A stretch of DNA of 64,000 bases from Chloroflexales bacterium ZM16-3 (GCA_004138175.2 RYFE02000022.1:1-64000), one strand, 5' to 3'. Shown: positions 36,102 to 45,488, counted from the stretch's first letter. Numbers and translations are program-made. Notes: generated by a model from the sequence alone, not told the origin.

Positions 36102-37467
36102 CGACCAGCTCTGGATGCTTAACGCTGTTAGCAGCCTGAGCAGCGAGCGGATCGATCAGTGGGCCCGGCTCTGCTATCAGCCCTCGCCGGTCGATCAGCT
36201 GCTTGCCGACCCCAGTCGCTCGATCATAGTGCTCACCACCCCCGGCTGTGGGATGAGCACCAGCCTGGCCCTGCTGCCGCGCAGCGGCATCCTGACCCTC
36301 GACTACCCGCCCGAGCGCTGGCCAGGTGTGGAGCAAGCATTCACCCGCGCTGAGAACCACTTTGGCCAGTGGATGGGACTGCTCGCCCAGCACCTGCGCG
36401 ACCGGCTCAGCGAGCAGCCCGACCAGGTCGGGCTGCTGAACGTCCAGCACCACGAGTTTCTGGCCTGGATCATCCGCAAGTACCTCAGCCCGCGCCAGGG
36501 TGCGATCTGGTTGAGCCAGATGAGCGAGCAGCTCAGACCTGCCGACTGGGCCAGCGTCCAGGCCACGATCGAGAGTGGCGAGCTCGACGAGTCCTACACC
36601 GATACCGGCAGCGGCCTGACCGGCCAGATCGAGGAGAGCGTCCAGATCGCCCGCCGCCTGGGCTACAGCGGGATCTTCGCCACGATCGACGTGAGTTGGG
36701 CCGAGTGGCTGCGCCGTAACCCCGAGCAGCGCACGGCTTTGGCGACGAGCGTCCGCCAGCTGCTTAGCACGCTGATTGTGCTCCAGCGCCGCGGCTTCGG
36801 GATCAAGGTCAGCTTGCCCGCCGTGCTTGGCCTGGGCGTGGCTGAGGTCGAGCAGCTCGTGCGTGGCCGGGCCACCATCGCCACCTACGAGTGGGATGAG
36901 GCAGCGCTGGCGCAGCTGACGCGGCGGCTGACCGGCGCGGCCAGCGCAGGTGCGGTTAGCGCCGAGCCCTGGCTGGATAGCGCGACCTGGGCGATCATCG
37001 GCACCGACCTGACCCAGATCTGGGGCGGCCCTGGCCCAGCCGCCGCCGCCGCCCTCGCCCGGGCGATCATCGACCACGGCTCCCTGAGCATTGTCACCCC
37101 TGATGCGTTACAACAGCTGCGCCGCAGCCTCTACCAGCGCCACGCGCCGATCCAGCTCGACCCCGACCTGGGCCGGCGGACGATCTGGCGCGGGCGGCAG
37201 CCGATCACCTTTGGCGAGGCTCCGTTTAGCTGCCTCGCAATCCTCTGGGCCGAGCGCGGCCGCGTGGTCGAGACATCCCGCCTGCGCCAGCATATGGGCA
37301 GCCAGGCCAACCTCGATAAGAATGTCAGCCGCATCCGCCAGCAGATCGAGCCCTTCTTTAAAGAGGGCGACTACCTCTACCTTCAGCGTGAGCAGAGCCG
37401 CGGGATCTGGCTGGATCACTACGCCGACAGCGCCGTCCCTGCGCTGAACAAGGCGCGGTTTGCCTGA
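36088..37467 (+). CDS. P-loop-like protein with C-terminal OmpR-type winged helix
   Basis: The 459-residue product starts inside the preceding gene (14-base overlap, translational coupling). Residues 45-60 contain VLTTPGCGMSTSLAL, a Walker A shape with Met where Lys is expected. The last 100 residues resemble the trans_reg_C winged helix of OmpR/PhoB and SARP regulators: an initial beta hairpin, FSCLAILWAERGRVVETSRL, recognition helix NLDKNVSRIRQQIEP and wing YLYLQREQSRGIWL. It therefore may bind DNA. Directly after its stop, and again at 45625, lie 11-bp-phased TGTC repeats of the type such domains read. Self-linked regulator of the island is my inference. Confidence 0.75.
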   Translation: MSQDSDQLWMLNAVSSLSSERIDQWARLCYQPSPVDQLLADPSRSIIVLTTPGCGMSTSLALLPRSGILTLDYPPERWPGVEQAFTRAENHFGQWMGLLAQHLRDRLSEQPDQVGLLNVQHHEFLAWIIRKYLSPRQGAIWLSQMSEQLRPADWASVQATIESGELDESYTDTGSGLTGQIEESVQIARRLGYSGIFATIDVSWAEWLRRNPEQRTALATSVRQLLSTLIVLQRRGFGIKVSLPAVLGLGVAEVEQLVRGRATIATYEWDEAALAQLTRRLTGAASAGAVSAEPWLDSATWAIIGTDLTQIWGGPGPAAAAALARAIIDHGSLSIVTPDALQQLRRSLYQRHAPIQLDPDLGRRTIWRGRQPITFGEAPFSCLAILWAERGRVVETSRLRQHMGSQANLDKNVSRIRQQIEPFFKEGDYLYLQREQSRGIWLDHYADSAVPALNKARFA

Positions 37468-37472
37468 ACCGA

Positions 37473-37550
37473 TGTCAGAGCTTTGTCAGAAGATTGTCCA
37501 GTCAATGTCCGAATAGGCACCTAGTTCCGTCAGACGCAGCGCGGCACACT
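37473..37550 (+). promoter_or_regulatory. 11-bp-phased TGTC direct-repeat operator and -10, copy 1
   Basis: TGTC begins at 37473, 37484, 37495 and 37506, exactly 11 bp apart, and a fifth in-phase unit cGTCAGA begins at 37528. A -10-like cacact lies at 37545-37550, ten bases after the last unit. The pattern resembles PhoB boxes (TGTCA units with an 11-bp period overlapping -35). It begins six bases after the stop of the winged-helix gene and precedes the NTPase genes at 37744. Confidence 0.75.
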
Positions 37551-37627
37551 ATGTGTGACATCACATGTAGGCGATCCACGCCGGCGGATGTCCATCAGTG
37601 ACGTAGGTCGTCATCGCCGCCTCGCAG

Positions 37628-37666
37628 CGAGCGCCCCGTCAGTGCTGACCATCGCCGGGGCGCTCG
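37628..37666 (+). promoter_or_regulatory. GC-rich hairpin in the leader of the 37744 gene
   Basis: cgagcgccccg at 37628-37638 pairs with cggggcgctcg at 37656-37666 around a 17-base loop. It falls between the predicted promoter and ATG 37744, so it would be in the 5' leader. No T-run follows; an attenuator role is possible but unproven. Confidence 0.4.
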
Positions 37667-37743
37667 CCTCGCCCCCGGCCTTTCAGGCGGCCGAAATCTC
37701 CGGTGGGCGGACGCCGTGAATCCACTCTAGGCACGGTGACAAC

Positions 37744-39276
37744 ATGACCACAGGATATTCTCAGGGACGCCTTACTCGCTCCAGGCAGCGTCACCACAAC
37801 CCGAAGGCGACCGATCAACAGCATAACAAGCCCTCTACGCCGGCTGGCCCCGATTGGCTAGCTCCCGGCGCATTAGCGATCCAACAGCGGGAAGGCGACC
37901 CGCCGTGCGCCGACCTCGATATATTGACGATCGAGCATAAAGAGCCTGCGTCCTCTCGTCTGCCGAAGAAAGAGCAAGGCGTCCCGCAGCCCGCTCTCGG
38001 CTGCGATGGCAGTCCGCCGCCATCTAACCCTGCCCTCCTGCTGCGCCCCGGCGAGTCCTTACGCGATCAGCTGATCACGGACATGGGCCTGGAGTTCGAC
38101 CCCTTCCGCACCAGCTTCAGCGATGATGATTTCCTACCCTTCGAGGAGATCTATGTTGATCCGCCGACCGAGCAGGATGCGGCGGACATGGGCGTGCCCC
38201 TGCTAATTGATCGGCTGCAAGAGCAGCGCCATACCTTCGTCTTCGCCAACTATGGTATGGGCAAGACGGCTACATGGCATGCGCTAGAGTATTTACTGCG
38301 CATGGCCCGTGTCGAACAGCCGGTTCTGGTAGTTCGCTATACGCCGCGCCTGCCCGCCGATGGTGCCCACATACCGGCGAGCGACACCTACTCACTTGAT
38401 GTCTTGGCCCGGGAGATGGTCGTCGATCTGCTGATCCAGTCGCTTGAGCGCAGCCATGACCGCTTCCCGCGCAGCGGCCCGCCCTCGACCGCACAGCAGG
38501 ATGTGCTGCGTCGGCTCTATGCTGCCGCACCAGGCCAGCTTAAGCGGGCGATCCGCAATCTGGCCGACGAGCAGCCCGACGAGACTACAAACTGGAGTGG
38601 GCTGCGCCCGAACATCCTGCTGCGCACGGTCGCCCCGGCCTGGCGGGCATGGCTGGCTGCGCTAGTCGCGCCGCTGCCGCGGCGGGCTGGCCCGGCCATG
38701 AGCTGGCAGGAGCTGAGCCAGGCCGCACTACAGCTGGGCTTCGCCTGTACCTTCGTGCTGGTCGACGCGGTCGACGAGCGGTCGATCGATATCCGCCGCC
38801 AGATGTCGGTGCTCGCGCCGATCATCGAGCGGCTGAGGCCGTTCGAACAGGCGCGCCTGTTTGTCAAAGGCTTTCTCCCTCTAGAGCTCGGATCAATCCT
38901 AAAACATGAGCTGCACGACCGTTTTGAAGGCTTGACAGTCCAACCTGAACTTGCTACCATTGCGCGGAGAACGCCTGAGCACCTGTATCAGATTCTTGAT
39001 CAGCGTCTCTCTGCAGCAGCAAAGAGCAGCTCTAGCTTCAAGAGTCTCGACTGGTTCCGTAGCCCTGAAATCGGCGAGAGCATTCAGGAGCGAATAATCA
39101 CCCTCGCCGATGGGTCGCCGCGCCGCCTGATCCAGCTGGTGAGTCTGCTGCTCGACGAGCACAGCGCCCACGGGTATCATACGAATCGGCAGATCGAGCT
39201 GAGCGCCACAGACTGGCAGCATTTTCTTACAAAGGCCGCAACTCACCTCCCTTCAGCATCGCCGCCGCCCGAGTAG
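37744..39276 (+). CDS. STAND-like P-loop NTPase
   Basis: The 510-residue protein has an N-terminal low-complexity stretch (about 100 residues) and then FDPFRTSFSDDDF and LPFEEIYVDPP, a linker seen before NTPase domains of this type. Walker A is NYGMGKT at residues 169-175 and a Walker B-like TFVLVDAVDE lies near 337. A KAP/STAND-type helical end (DGSPRRLIQLVSLLLDEH) follows. ATG 37744 has a weak RBS; ATG 38083 would remove the low-complexity part and is an alternative start. It is the first gene after the TGTC array and heads a run of three NTPase genes. Confidence 0.7.
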   Translation: MTTGYSQGRLTRSRQRHHNPKATDQQHNKPSTPAGPDWLAPGALAIQQREGDPPCADLDILTIEHKEPASSRLPKKEQGVPQPALGCDGSPPPSNPALLLRPGESLRDQLITDMGLEFDPFRTSFSDDDFLPFEEIYVDPPTEQDAADMGVPLLIDRLQEQRHTFVFANYGMGKTATWHALEYLLRMARVEQPVLVVRYTPRLPADGAHIPASDTYSLDVLAREMVVDLLIQSLERSHDRFPRSGPPSTAQQDVLRRLYAAAPGQLKRAIRNLADEQPDETTNWSGLRPNILLRTVAPAWRAWLAALVAPLPRRAGPAMSWQELSQAALQLGFACTFVLVDAVDERSIDIRRQMSVLAPIIERLRPFEQARLFVKGFLPLELGSILKHELHDRFEGLTVQPELATIARRTPEHLYQILDQRLSAAAKSSSSFKSLDWFRSPEIGESIQERIITLADGSPRRLIQLVSLLLDEHSAHGYHTNRQIELSATDWQHFLTKAATHLPSASPPPE

Positions 39277-39322
39277 TTGGCGTGCCGAGGGGCCGACCTG
39301 CTCATAGAAAGGTCCCCGGCAG

Positions 39323-40447
39323 ATGCCATCTGCGAGCTTCTTCGGCCGACAGGAGATCAGCGAAGAGATCTTTCAGGCGCTGACCGACCCGCAGGCGCGG
39401 GCGAACAAAGCGGCAAGCCTGCTGGTCGAGGGGCCGGCCGGGCGAGGGAAGAGCTGCCTGCTCGATCATATCCTCAGGCGGCTGCGCGGCCTGGAAGACC
39501 CGCCGATAGTCTACTTCTGCTCGATCAAGGCCGATGTGCAGCCGCCTACGCCCCAGTGGTTCCCGCTGATCGCTCGGCTCTGCCTCGCGATCAACCGCCA
39601 CGCCCCGCCCACCGGCTGGGGGCCAGACGACTGGCCCTTCAATAAGATCGGCCCCGATGATAATGAGCAGGCATTGACAGAGAAGCTGGGCGAATTTGAT
39701 GTGTCATCGATGATCGGCGCGATCATTCCGGCGCTGCGGCGCCTGAAACGGGGTTGCATCTTGATTGTCGACGGGCTCGAAGAAACCGAACTGGGGCTAC
39801 TGCGCGAATTTGAGCGCGAGGTGGTCGAGCCGCTCTTCAGCTACGAGGGCATGCGCATCCTGGCCTCGCGCCGGGTCGATAGCCAGCAGTTCTCCTGGTC
39901 GCGCTTCACCATCCGCGCCCAGACAAAGCCCATCGCGCTGCCGCGCTTCGATCAGGAGCCGGCTCATTCGAGTCGGCCCGAGACCCGGCAGATCGACCAG
40001 ATCCTGGCCGACAACGAGGTGGCGGATGAGCAACTCTCGGCCATCCGCGACCAGATCATGGCCAGCATCCCGGCCTATACGTGGGGCAACCCGCTGGCCA
40101 ACCGGCTGCTGATCGAGGCCGCCCTGCGACGGAGCCCGCACAGCCTCACTGGCGACGATATCGGCGCGGTGCTACGCCAGATCATCGCCCCACCCCGCCC
40201 CCTGTCGCCCCCCAACCAGAGCTGGGACTCCGATATGATCCTTGACATGCTGCTCCAGATCGCCCGCAGATTCCCCACAATCGACCAGGGCGCGCCGCGC
40301 CGCGAGATCGCCGCGCTGCTCAATCTGGAGAACCGTCAACGCGACGCCTTACTTGGCTACCTTCAGGAGTGTGGCGTCGGCCACTTTCGACACGATGCGC
40401 TGTACCCCATCCATACAGAGTTCGTCCAGCTCTTGCAATCACTGTAG
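39323..40447 (+). CDS. AAA/STAND-like ATPase (374 aa)
   Basis: The sequence begins SFFGRQEISEEIFQALTD, the usual sensor-ATPase lead-in, and has Walker A GPAGRGKS at residues 37-44. Walker B is CILIVDGLEETE near 140-151, and a sensor-like ILASRRVDSQ follows. The C-terminal 130 residues form a helical, winged-helix-like region (LLNLENRQRDALLGYLQECG) ending in FVQLLQSL. It lies 46 bases after the preceding NTPase gene and nine bases before the next, so the three genes are one operon. Function is inferred only from family and context. Confidence 0.75.
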   Translation: MPSASFFGRQEISEEIFQALTDPQARANKAASLLVEGPAGRGKSCLLDHILRRLRGLEDPPIVYFCSIKADVQPPTPQWFPLIARLCLAINRHAPPTGWGPDDWPFNKIGPDDNEQALTEKLGEFDVSSMIGAIIPALRRLKRGCILIVDGLEETELGLLREFEREVVEPLFSYEGMRILASRRVDSQQFSWSRFTIRAQTKPIALPRFDQEPAHSSRPETRQIDQILADNEVADEQLSAIRDQIMASIPAYTWGNPLANRLLIEAALRRSPHSLTGDDIGAVLRQIIAPPRPLSPPNQSWDSDMILDMLLQIARRFPTIDQGAPRREIAALLNLENRQRDALLGYLQECGVGHFRHDALYPIHTEFVQLLQSL

Positions 40448-40456
40448 GACCAGCAT

Positions 40457-43400
40457 ATGAGCATCCCCCCGGCCGCGTTTAGCGGCGCGCTGAGGCCACA
40501 GCGTCTGATCGGTCGCGAGCCACAGCTCCAGCAGATCCGTGCGCAGATCATAGACCCCGGCCTGGGCGACGCCTTCCGCTGTGTGCTGATCACCGCCGAT
40601 GGCGGCAAGGGTAAGACCCGGCTGCTCCAGGAGATTGACCGGACGATCGCTGCATCAGGCGAGCCGGTGATCGTGCTGCCGCTGATCGACCTGGCCGACC
40701 CGACCCTGCACAGCGTGGCCGCGTTTCTACAGCGGGTCAGCGGTGCCCTGAAGGACGCGCTGGGCACCGCCGGGCACGAGATGCTGCGCCCCTTCGACAC
40801 GGCGAGCGAGCAGTACGAGCAGGCCCACGACAGCCAGAAGATGATCAGCCTTAAACAGGCGAACGACAGCCTGATCTCCGCCTTCAAGCGGGCCTATATG
40901 CAGATCGTCGCCGGGCGGCGGGTGGTCTGGATGCTTGATACGATGGAGCAGCTCTTCGCCACGCCCCCCGAGATCGCCGATCTGATCCGCTTCGATAGCG
41001 CGATCCACCTCACCGAGATCGGGCCGACGACCTATCACTGGCTGCTGAGCTTCATCACCGACCGCACGCCGAACACGACCATGCTCCTGGCCGGCCGCCC
41101 CGTGCCCGGTCGCTGGGTCGCCGGCATCAGCAACGCTCTGCTCCAGAGCGATGTCACCAGCATCCCTGCCGACGACGATGAGGAAGAGGCGGCTCCGCTG
41201 GCCCAGGTGCTCCCGCTGAGCGTCGATGATTTTACAGTCGACCAAGTGGACGACTACCTCGCCGCGCTTCAGCAGGAGCTGGCTCAATTCCCCACCCTGG
41301 CCGACCAGGCCGATTTTGTGAGCGGCCTCCAGCAGAGTGCTGATGATCGCGAGGCGCTCTACCTGCTCACCGAGGGCAACCCGATCCGACTGGCCTTGTA
41401 TGTCGATCTGCTGATGAGCAACGGTGTCTTCCCCGAGCCCTTCCGCATGCCGCTTGCGGCGCTGAAGCAGGAGCTGGCGACGAACCGAAAGCAGATGCTC
41501 AGCTCAGTCGATGACTCGCTGCTCGACTATATCGCCAGCCAGCTCGGCGATAATCTCAGCCAGGTGCTCGACTACCTCTCGATCATGCGCCGCGGCCTCG
41601 ACAGCGAGCGGCTGGAGCGGATCTGGGGGGGGACACGCGAGGAGTCCGATGCTGCTCTGGGCCAGCTGCGCGCGCTCTCCTTCATCAAGCATCGCCCCGA
41701 CGGGCGCTACTTCCTGCACGACGAGCTCTACCAGATCTACCAGCTGGAGTTCGAGCGTCGCGATGAGCCGACCTGCGCAGCTCGCCGCGATCACGAGCGG
41801 GCGATCTACGCCCAGCTGATCGCGCTCTGTAATCAGGAGCTGCGCGCGCAGAACCAGGCCATCCTGGCCTTCCATCTCCGGCCAGATGACCAGTCGGATC
41901 AGGTTCAGGCCGAGCTACGCGCCCGTCGCATCCGCCGCCGCCAACTCCAGGCCGAGCGGCTGCACTACAGCCTCTACCTCGACCCGGCAAGGGCCTTCTA
42001 CGAGGTCTACTTCGAGCTCACCGAGCAGGCATTTACTACCTACGACTTTGAGCTCGACAGCCTGCTACAGTCTGAGATCAGCGGGTTCTTCTTCGGTGGA
42101 ACCGCCCACCTCAACTGCCTACAGACCGGCATGCAGACCGATGACTGGGAGCAGCTGCGCTTCGCGGTGCTGCACGAGCGGGTCTCGGGCTGGATTAAGC
42201 GCCTGACGAAGTCATCGCTGGCCCTCCAGGCCCGCGAGCTGGTTGAGGCGGCCCTGCGCGATCACGCCGCCCTGGTCCGACAGCACTATGCAGGACAGCC
42301 CTTCGCCGACATGCTGGCGCTCTATGATCAGCCGGTCGGGCGGCTGCTGTCCGCCGTTTTTGCCGAGGAGTGGCGGGCCTGCGGCCAGTTTGCTGCGATC
42401 TATAGCGGCAGCGCGCAGGCGGCGATCTCTGAGATTGGGCGCTTGTCCGCCTCGTTTGAGACGCTCATGCGTGGTCAGCCGCTCGTCGACCTGCCCGAGG
42501 CCGGACTGAGCCTGCTAGCACCCGAGTTCCGCAACCGGCTGCTGAATATTATCGCCCAGTGTACGATGTTCGTCGGCTACGCCCACGCGACCCTGAACCG
42601 CTTCACCCTGGCCCGCGACCACTACCGGCAGGCCGAGTATCTGCTGGTACACGCCCGGCCACCCCTGGAGACGCTGCTGGCCGAGGTGAAGAATAACCTC
42701 TCCCGTGCGCTCGGCGAGCTAAGCGAGGTGGACGATGCACTCATGATCTGCGATGAGGGCGCGACGATCAATCGGCATCTGGGTCTAGACTACAACCTGG
42801 CGATCGCATATAACACCAAGGCGCTGATCGCAACTTTAAACCAGCGCCCGGACATCGGGCTGCGCTCCGCCCAGCTGGCGCTGCGCCTGTTCCGCCACCG
42901 ACTGGATCTGCGCGGGATTGGCCTGGCGCTGATCCAGGCTGGTGAGGGGGCCAGGCGTAGCTGGTGGGCGGAGGCTGATCTACAGGCACAGGATGAGCTC
43001 GATCCGACTCTGCGATCCGTTGCGCCGACCGAGCAAGCCCTGCGCGATCTGCACAACGCGGTCACGATCTTTGCTGGTCTCAAGGAGCCGCTGCGCCAGA
43101 TGGAGAGCCACAGCGCCCTGGCCTGCCTCTACCGCGACCGGGCGAACTACCTGCACCAGGATGTGGAGGGCGCAGACTTTAAGCAGGCCCTGGAGCACTT
43201 CGGCCAGGCCCGCGCCGTGGCGGTGGGCGACGATCCCAAAGCGAAGAAATTCCCCAGCCAGGAGCTGGCCATCCTCGCCGACTGGGCCTGGCTGTATAAG
43301 CGCGCTGGTGCATACGCCGAGGCGAGCCGGATCACCGCCGAGGCCCTGTTGATCGCCCCGCCCGAGCTCCAACTCAGCAGCGAGCGCCCACTTGATATTG

Positions 43401-43801
43401 AGCTGGCACGGAAGAATATCGGGACGTTGCGCGAGCTAAGCAAGCTCGCCGCCCTCGGGGCCGATATCACGGCGGCGCAGGCCGCCGATCAGGAGCGGGG
43501 CAAGGCTGAGTTCCAGCAGCTACTACTCGCCAGCATCGAGCAGCGCATGCTGGCCATGGCCTACCTGCAGATCGTCACCCCGGCGAACAACTACCTGGCC
43601 CAGAATAGGCGCAAGCTCTACACGCTCCTCAGCCAACAACACCTGCAAAGCCCAGAGATCCGCGCGCAGATCCAGGCACATGCCATTCATGTGGTGCGCA
43701 GCTATCACCTCGATGCTGTACAAGAAAAGATTGGCCCGCTGGCATCTCTGGAGATGATCGCCGATCTATTCAGACTCCCGACCTACCTCGACTACGTATA
43801 A
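40457..43801 (+). CDS. STAND NTPase with TPR-like helical repeats
   Basis: The 1114-residue protein has an ATPase lead-in (LIGREPQLQQIRAQI), Walker A TADGGKGKT at residues 46-54 and Walker B VVWMLDTMEQLF near 155-166. A winged-helix region follows around 360-430 (LDYLSIMRRGLDSERL, FIKHRPDGRYFLHDELYQIY). From about 700 to the end there are helical repeats of TPR type (LARDHYRQAEYLLVHA, AIAYNTKALIATLNQRPDIG, ALEHFGQARAVAVGDDP). STAND proteins oligomerise on ligand binding to activate effectors; here the CHAT protease encoded 4.4 kb upstream is the obvious candidate effector. The ligand is unknown. Confidence 0.8.
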   Translation: MSIPPAAFSGALRPQRLIGREPQLQQIRAQIIDPGLGDAFRCVLITADGGKGKTRLLQEIDRTIAASGEPVIVLPLIDLADPTLHSVAAFLQRVSGALKDALGTAGHEMLRPFDTASEQYEQAHDSQKMISLKQANDSLISAFKRAYMQIVAGRRVVWMLDTMEQLFATPPEIADLIRFDSAIHLTEIGPTTYHWLLSFITDRTPNTTMLLAGRPVPGRWVAGISNALLQSDVTSIPADDDEEEAAPLAQVLPLSVDDFTVDQVDDYLAALQQELAQFPTLADQADFVSGLQQSADDREALYLLTEGNPIRLALYVDLLMSNGVFPEPFRMPLAALKQELATNRKQMLSSVDDSLLDYIASQLGDNLSQVLDYLSIMRRGLDSERLERIWGGTREESDAALGQLRALSFIKHRPDGRYFLHDELYQIYQLEFERRDEPTCAARRDHERAIYAQLIALCNQELRAQNQAILAFHLRPDDQSDQVQAELRARRIRRRQLQAERLHYSLYLDPARAFYEVYFELTEQAFTTYDFELDSLLQSEISGFFFGGTAHLNCLQTGMQTDDWEQLRFAVLHERVSGWIKRLTKSSLALQARELVEAALRDHAALVRQHYAGQPFADMLALYDQPVGRLLSAVFAEEWRACGQFAAIYSGSAQAAISEIGRLSASFETLMRGQPLVDLPEAGLSLLAPEFRNRLLNIIAQCTMFVGYAHATLNRFTLARDHYRQAEYLLVHARPPLETLLAEVKNNLSRALGELSEVDDALMICDEGATINRHLGLDYNLAIAYNTKALIATLNQRPDIGLRSAQLALRLFRHRLDLRGIGLALIQAGEGARRSWWAEADLQAQDELDPTLRSVAPTEQALRDLHNAVTIFAGLKEPLRQMESHSALACLYRDRANYLHQDVEGADFKQALEHFGQARAVAVGDDPKAKKFPSQELAILADWAWLYKRAGAYAEASRITAEALLIAPPELQLSSERPLDIELARKNIGTLRELSKLAALGADITAAQAADQERGKAEFQQLLLASIEQRMLAMAYLQIVTPANNYLAQNRRKLYTLLSQQHLQSPEIRAQIQAHAIHVVRSYHLDAVQEKIGPLASLEMIADLFRLPTYLDYV

Positions 43802-43826
43802 TTGTGATACTATCTTTTGTAGCAGC

Positions 43827-43853
43827 CCCTCGAAAAGACTCTCTTTCGGGGGC
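43827..43853 (+). terminator. Weak hairpin after the STAND gene
   Basis: cccctcgaaa pairs with tttcgggggc around gactctc about 25 bases after the stop. There is no following T-run; an earlier tatctttt lies before it. It could end the NTPase operon. Confidence 0.4.
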
Positions 43854-44081
43854 GATCACAGCCCCTCTACGTCTCGCTCCTTCTCACCACATGCGTGGGA
43901 ACGTCAGAATATGAGGGCTGTGCCCTCGATGCTGCCCAAACCGATCTACGTGTGGCTGCATTGCGCAGCCTATCTCATAGTATCGGAGGGCTAAAGCCGC
44001 GAAAGCGGGTGAAGCCCTTATATCCCAGGGCTAAAGCTCCTGGGCTTTACGGGCTGGGATTGTAAGTATCGGAGTGGAGCG
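43854..44081. repeat. REP-like region with 25-bp repeat inverted relative to 33661
   Basis: Bases 44031-44055 (ctaaagctcctgggctttac plus five more) are the exact reverse complement of 33661-33685. A partly self-complementary neighbour (gggctaaagc, gtgaagcccttatatcccag) surrounds it. The two copies bracket the CHAT/STAND module in inverted orientation. No gene is visible. Confidence 0.75.
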
Positions 44082-45488
44082 ATGCCGCCGGCTACGCCGC
44101 ATATTCTGATCGGTGAGACCGCCGCAATCTCGACTGACTGCGCCTGTCCTACACCACCCCCAACCGCCTCGCCCGTGCGAGCGGCGGGCCTCTACCAGCG
44201 CGCTGATGGGCTGCACCGCGACCAGATCGCTCCGGGGTGGGCGCTGCTCTGCAACACGCTGGCCGGCGGCGCGCCGGCCCTGCTCAGCCCCGCCGCCGAG
44301 GAGCGGCTGGCCGGGTTCGTGGGCCCGCGCCCGCTGGATCACCCCGACGACCTGCGCCTGGCCGAGGCCCGTCTGCTGGCCCAGATGGGCGCTCCCATCG
44401 GCCCGGTCGCCGTCACGGTCGACACACTCACCGCCTGGGTACATGTGACCAACGCCTGCAACCTGGAGTGCCCCTACTGCTATGTGCGCAAGTCGAGTGC
44501 GCAGATGAACCTGTCGAGCGGCCAGCGGGCGATCGATGCGCTGATCGCCACCGCGCTGCGCCGGGGCTTCCGTCGGCTGAAGCTGAAGTATGCTGGCGGC
44601 GAGGCCGCTCTGAGCTACCGCCTGATCGGCCAGATCCACGCCTACGCCGCCGATCAGGCCGCCCAGGTCGGCGTTGAGCTAGAGGCAGTGGTGCTCAGCA
44701 ACGGCACGGTGATGCCGGCCGCCTTCGCCGACTGGCTGGCCGCCTCGGGCGTCCGGCTGATGATCTCGGTCGATGGAGTCGGCGCGGACCACGACCGCCA
44801 GCGGCCATGGAAGGGCGGCGGCGCGGGTGCCTTCGCCGCCCTGGAGCGCAGCCTGGTCGAGCGACTGCTGCCACGCGGCATCCGGCCCACGGTCTCGATC
44901 ACGATCAACGGCATGAACGCCCAGACGGCCCATGCGGCGGTGCGCTGGGCGATCGGCCACGACCTGCCCTTCAGCCTGAACTTCTACCGTGAGAGCGACG
45001 CATCGGCCCACTACCGCGAGCTGCGCTACGAGGAGCAGCAGATCATCGTCGGCATGCGCGCGGCCTACGCCGTGATCGCCGAGCTGCTGCCGACCAGGCC
45101 CTTCCTCGACGGCCTGCTCGACCGGGTGCAGGCCGAGGCCCACGGCCACGCCTGCGGCGTCGGCCACAGCTATGTGGTGATCACCCATAGCGGCCAGGTG
45201 GCCCAGTGCCAGATGGAGTTGGATCGGGCCGCGCCCTTCGGGCCAGAGAGCGACCTGATCGGGCTAGTGGCCGTCGGCAGCATCCATAACCTCCCGGTGG
45301 ATGAGCGCGAGGGCTGCCGGGAGTGCCAGTGGCGCTACCGCTGCGCTGGCGGCTGCCCCGCGCTGACCCTGCGGACCACCGGGCGCAGCGATATCAGGTC
45401 GCCGAACTGCGCGATCTATCAGGCCCTGCTGCCCGAGGCGCTGCGCCTGGAGGGGCTGCGGATGCTGAGGCATCGCCTCGCCATGTAG
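44082..45488 (+). CDS. Radical SAM/SPASM enzyme (peptide-maturase-like)
   Basis: The 468-residue protein has the radical SAM cluster C126-NLE-C130-PY-C133 in VTNACNLECPYCYV, a GGE-type motif in LKYAGGEAAL, and a SPASM region with CRECQWRYRCAGGCPAL that holds auxiliary iron-sulfur clusters. Before the core lies a small region (PGWALLCNTLAGGAPALLS) like the peptide-recognition lead-in of RiPP maturases. The first 30 residues carry DCACPTPPPT, unusual at an N-terminus. GGAG precedes ATG 44082. Relatives modify peptides or sulfatases; no precursor or sulfatase is adjacent. A terminator follows, so it is a separate unit. Confidence 0.85.
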   Translation: MPPATPHILIGETAAISTDCACPTPPPTASPVRAAGLYQRADGLHRDQIAPGWALLCNTLAGGAPALLSPAAEERLAGFVGPRPLDHPDDLRLAEARLLAQMGAPIGPVAVTVDTLTAWVHVTNACNLECPYCYVRKSSAQMNLSSGQRAIDALIATALRRGFRRLKLKYAGGEAALSYRLIGQIHAYAADQAAQVGVELEAVVLSNGTVMPAAFADWLAASGVRLMISVDGVGADHDRQRPWKGGGAGAFAALERSLVERLLPRGIRPTVSITINGMNAQTAHAAVRWAIGHDLPFSLNFYRESDASAHYRELRYEEQQIIVGMRAAYAVIAELLPTRPFLDGLLDRVQAEAHGHACGVGHSYVVITHSGQVAQCQMELDRAAPFGPESDLIGLVAVGSIHNLPVDEREGCRECQWRYRCAGGCPALTLRTTGRSDIRSPNCAIYQALLPEALRLEGLRMLRHRLAM

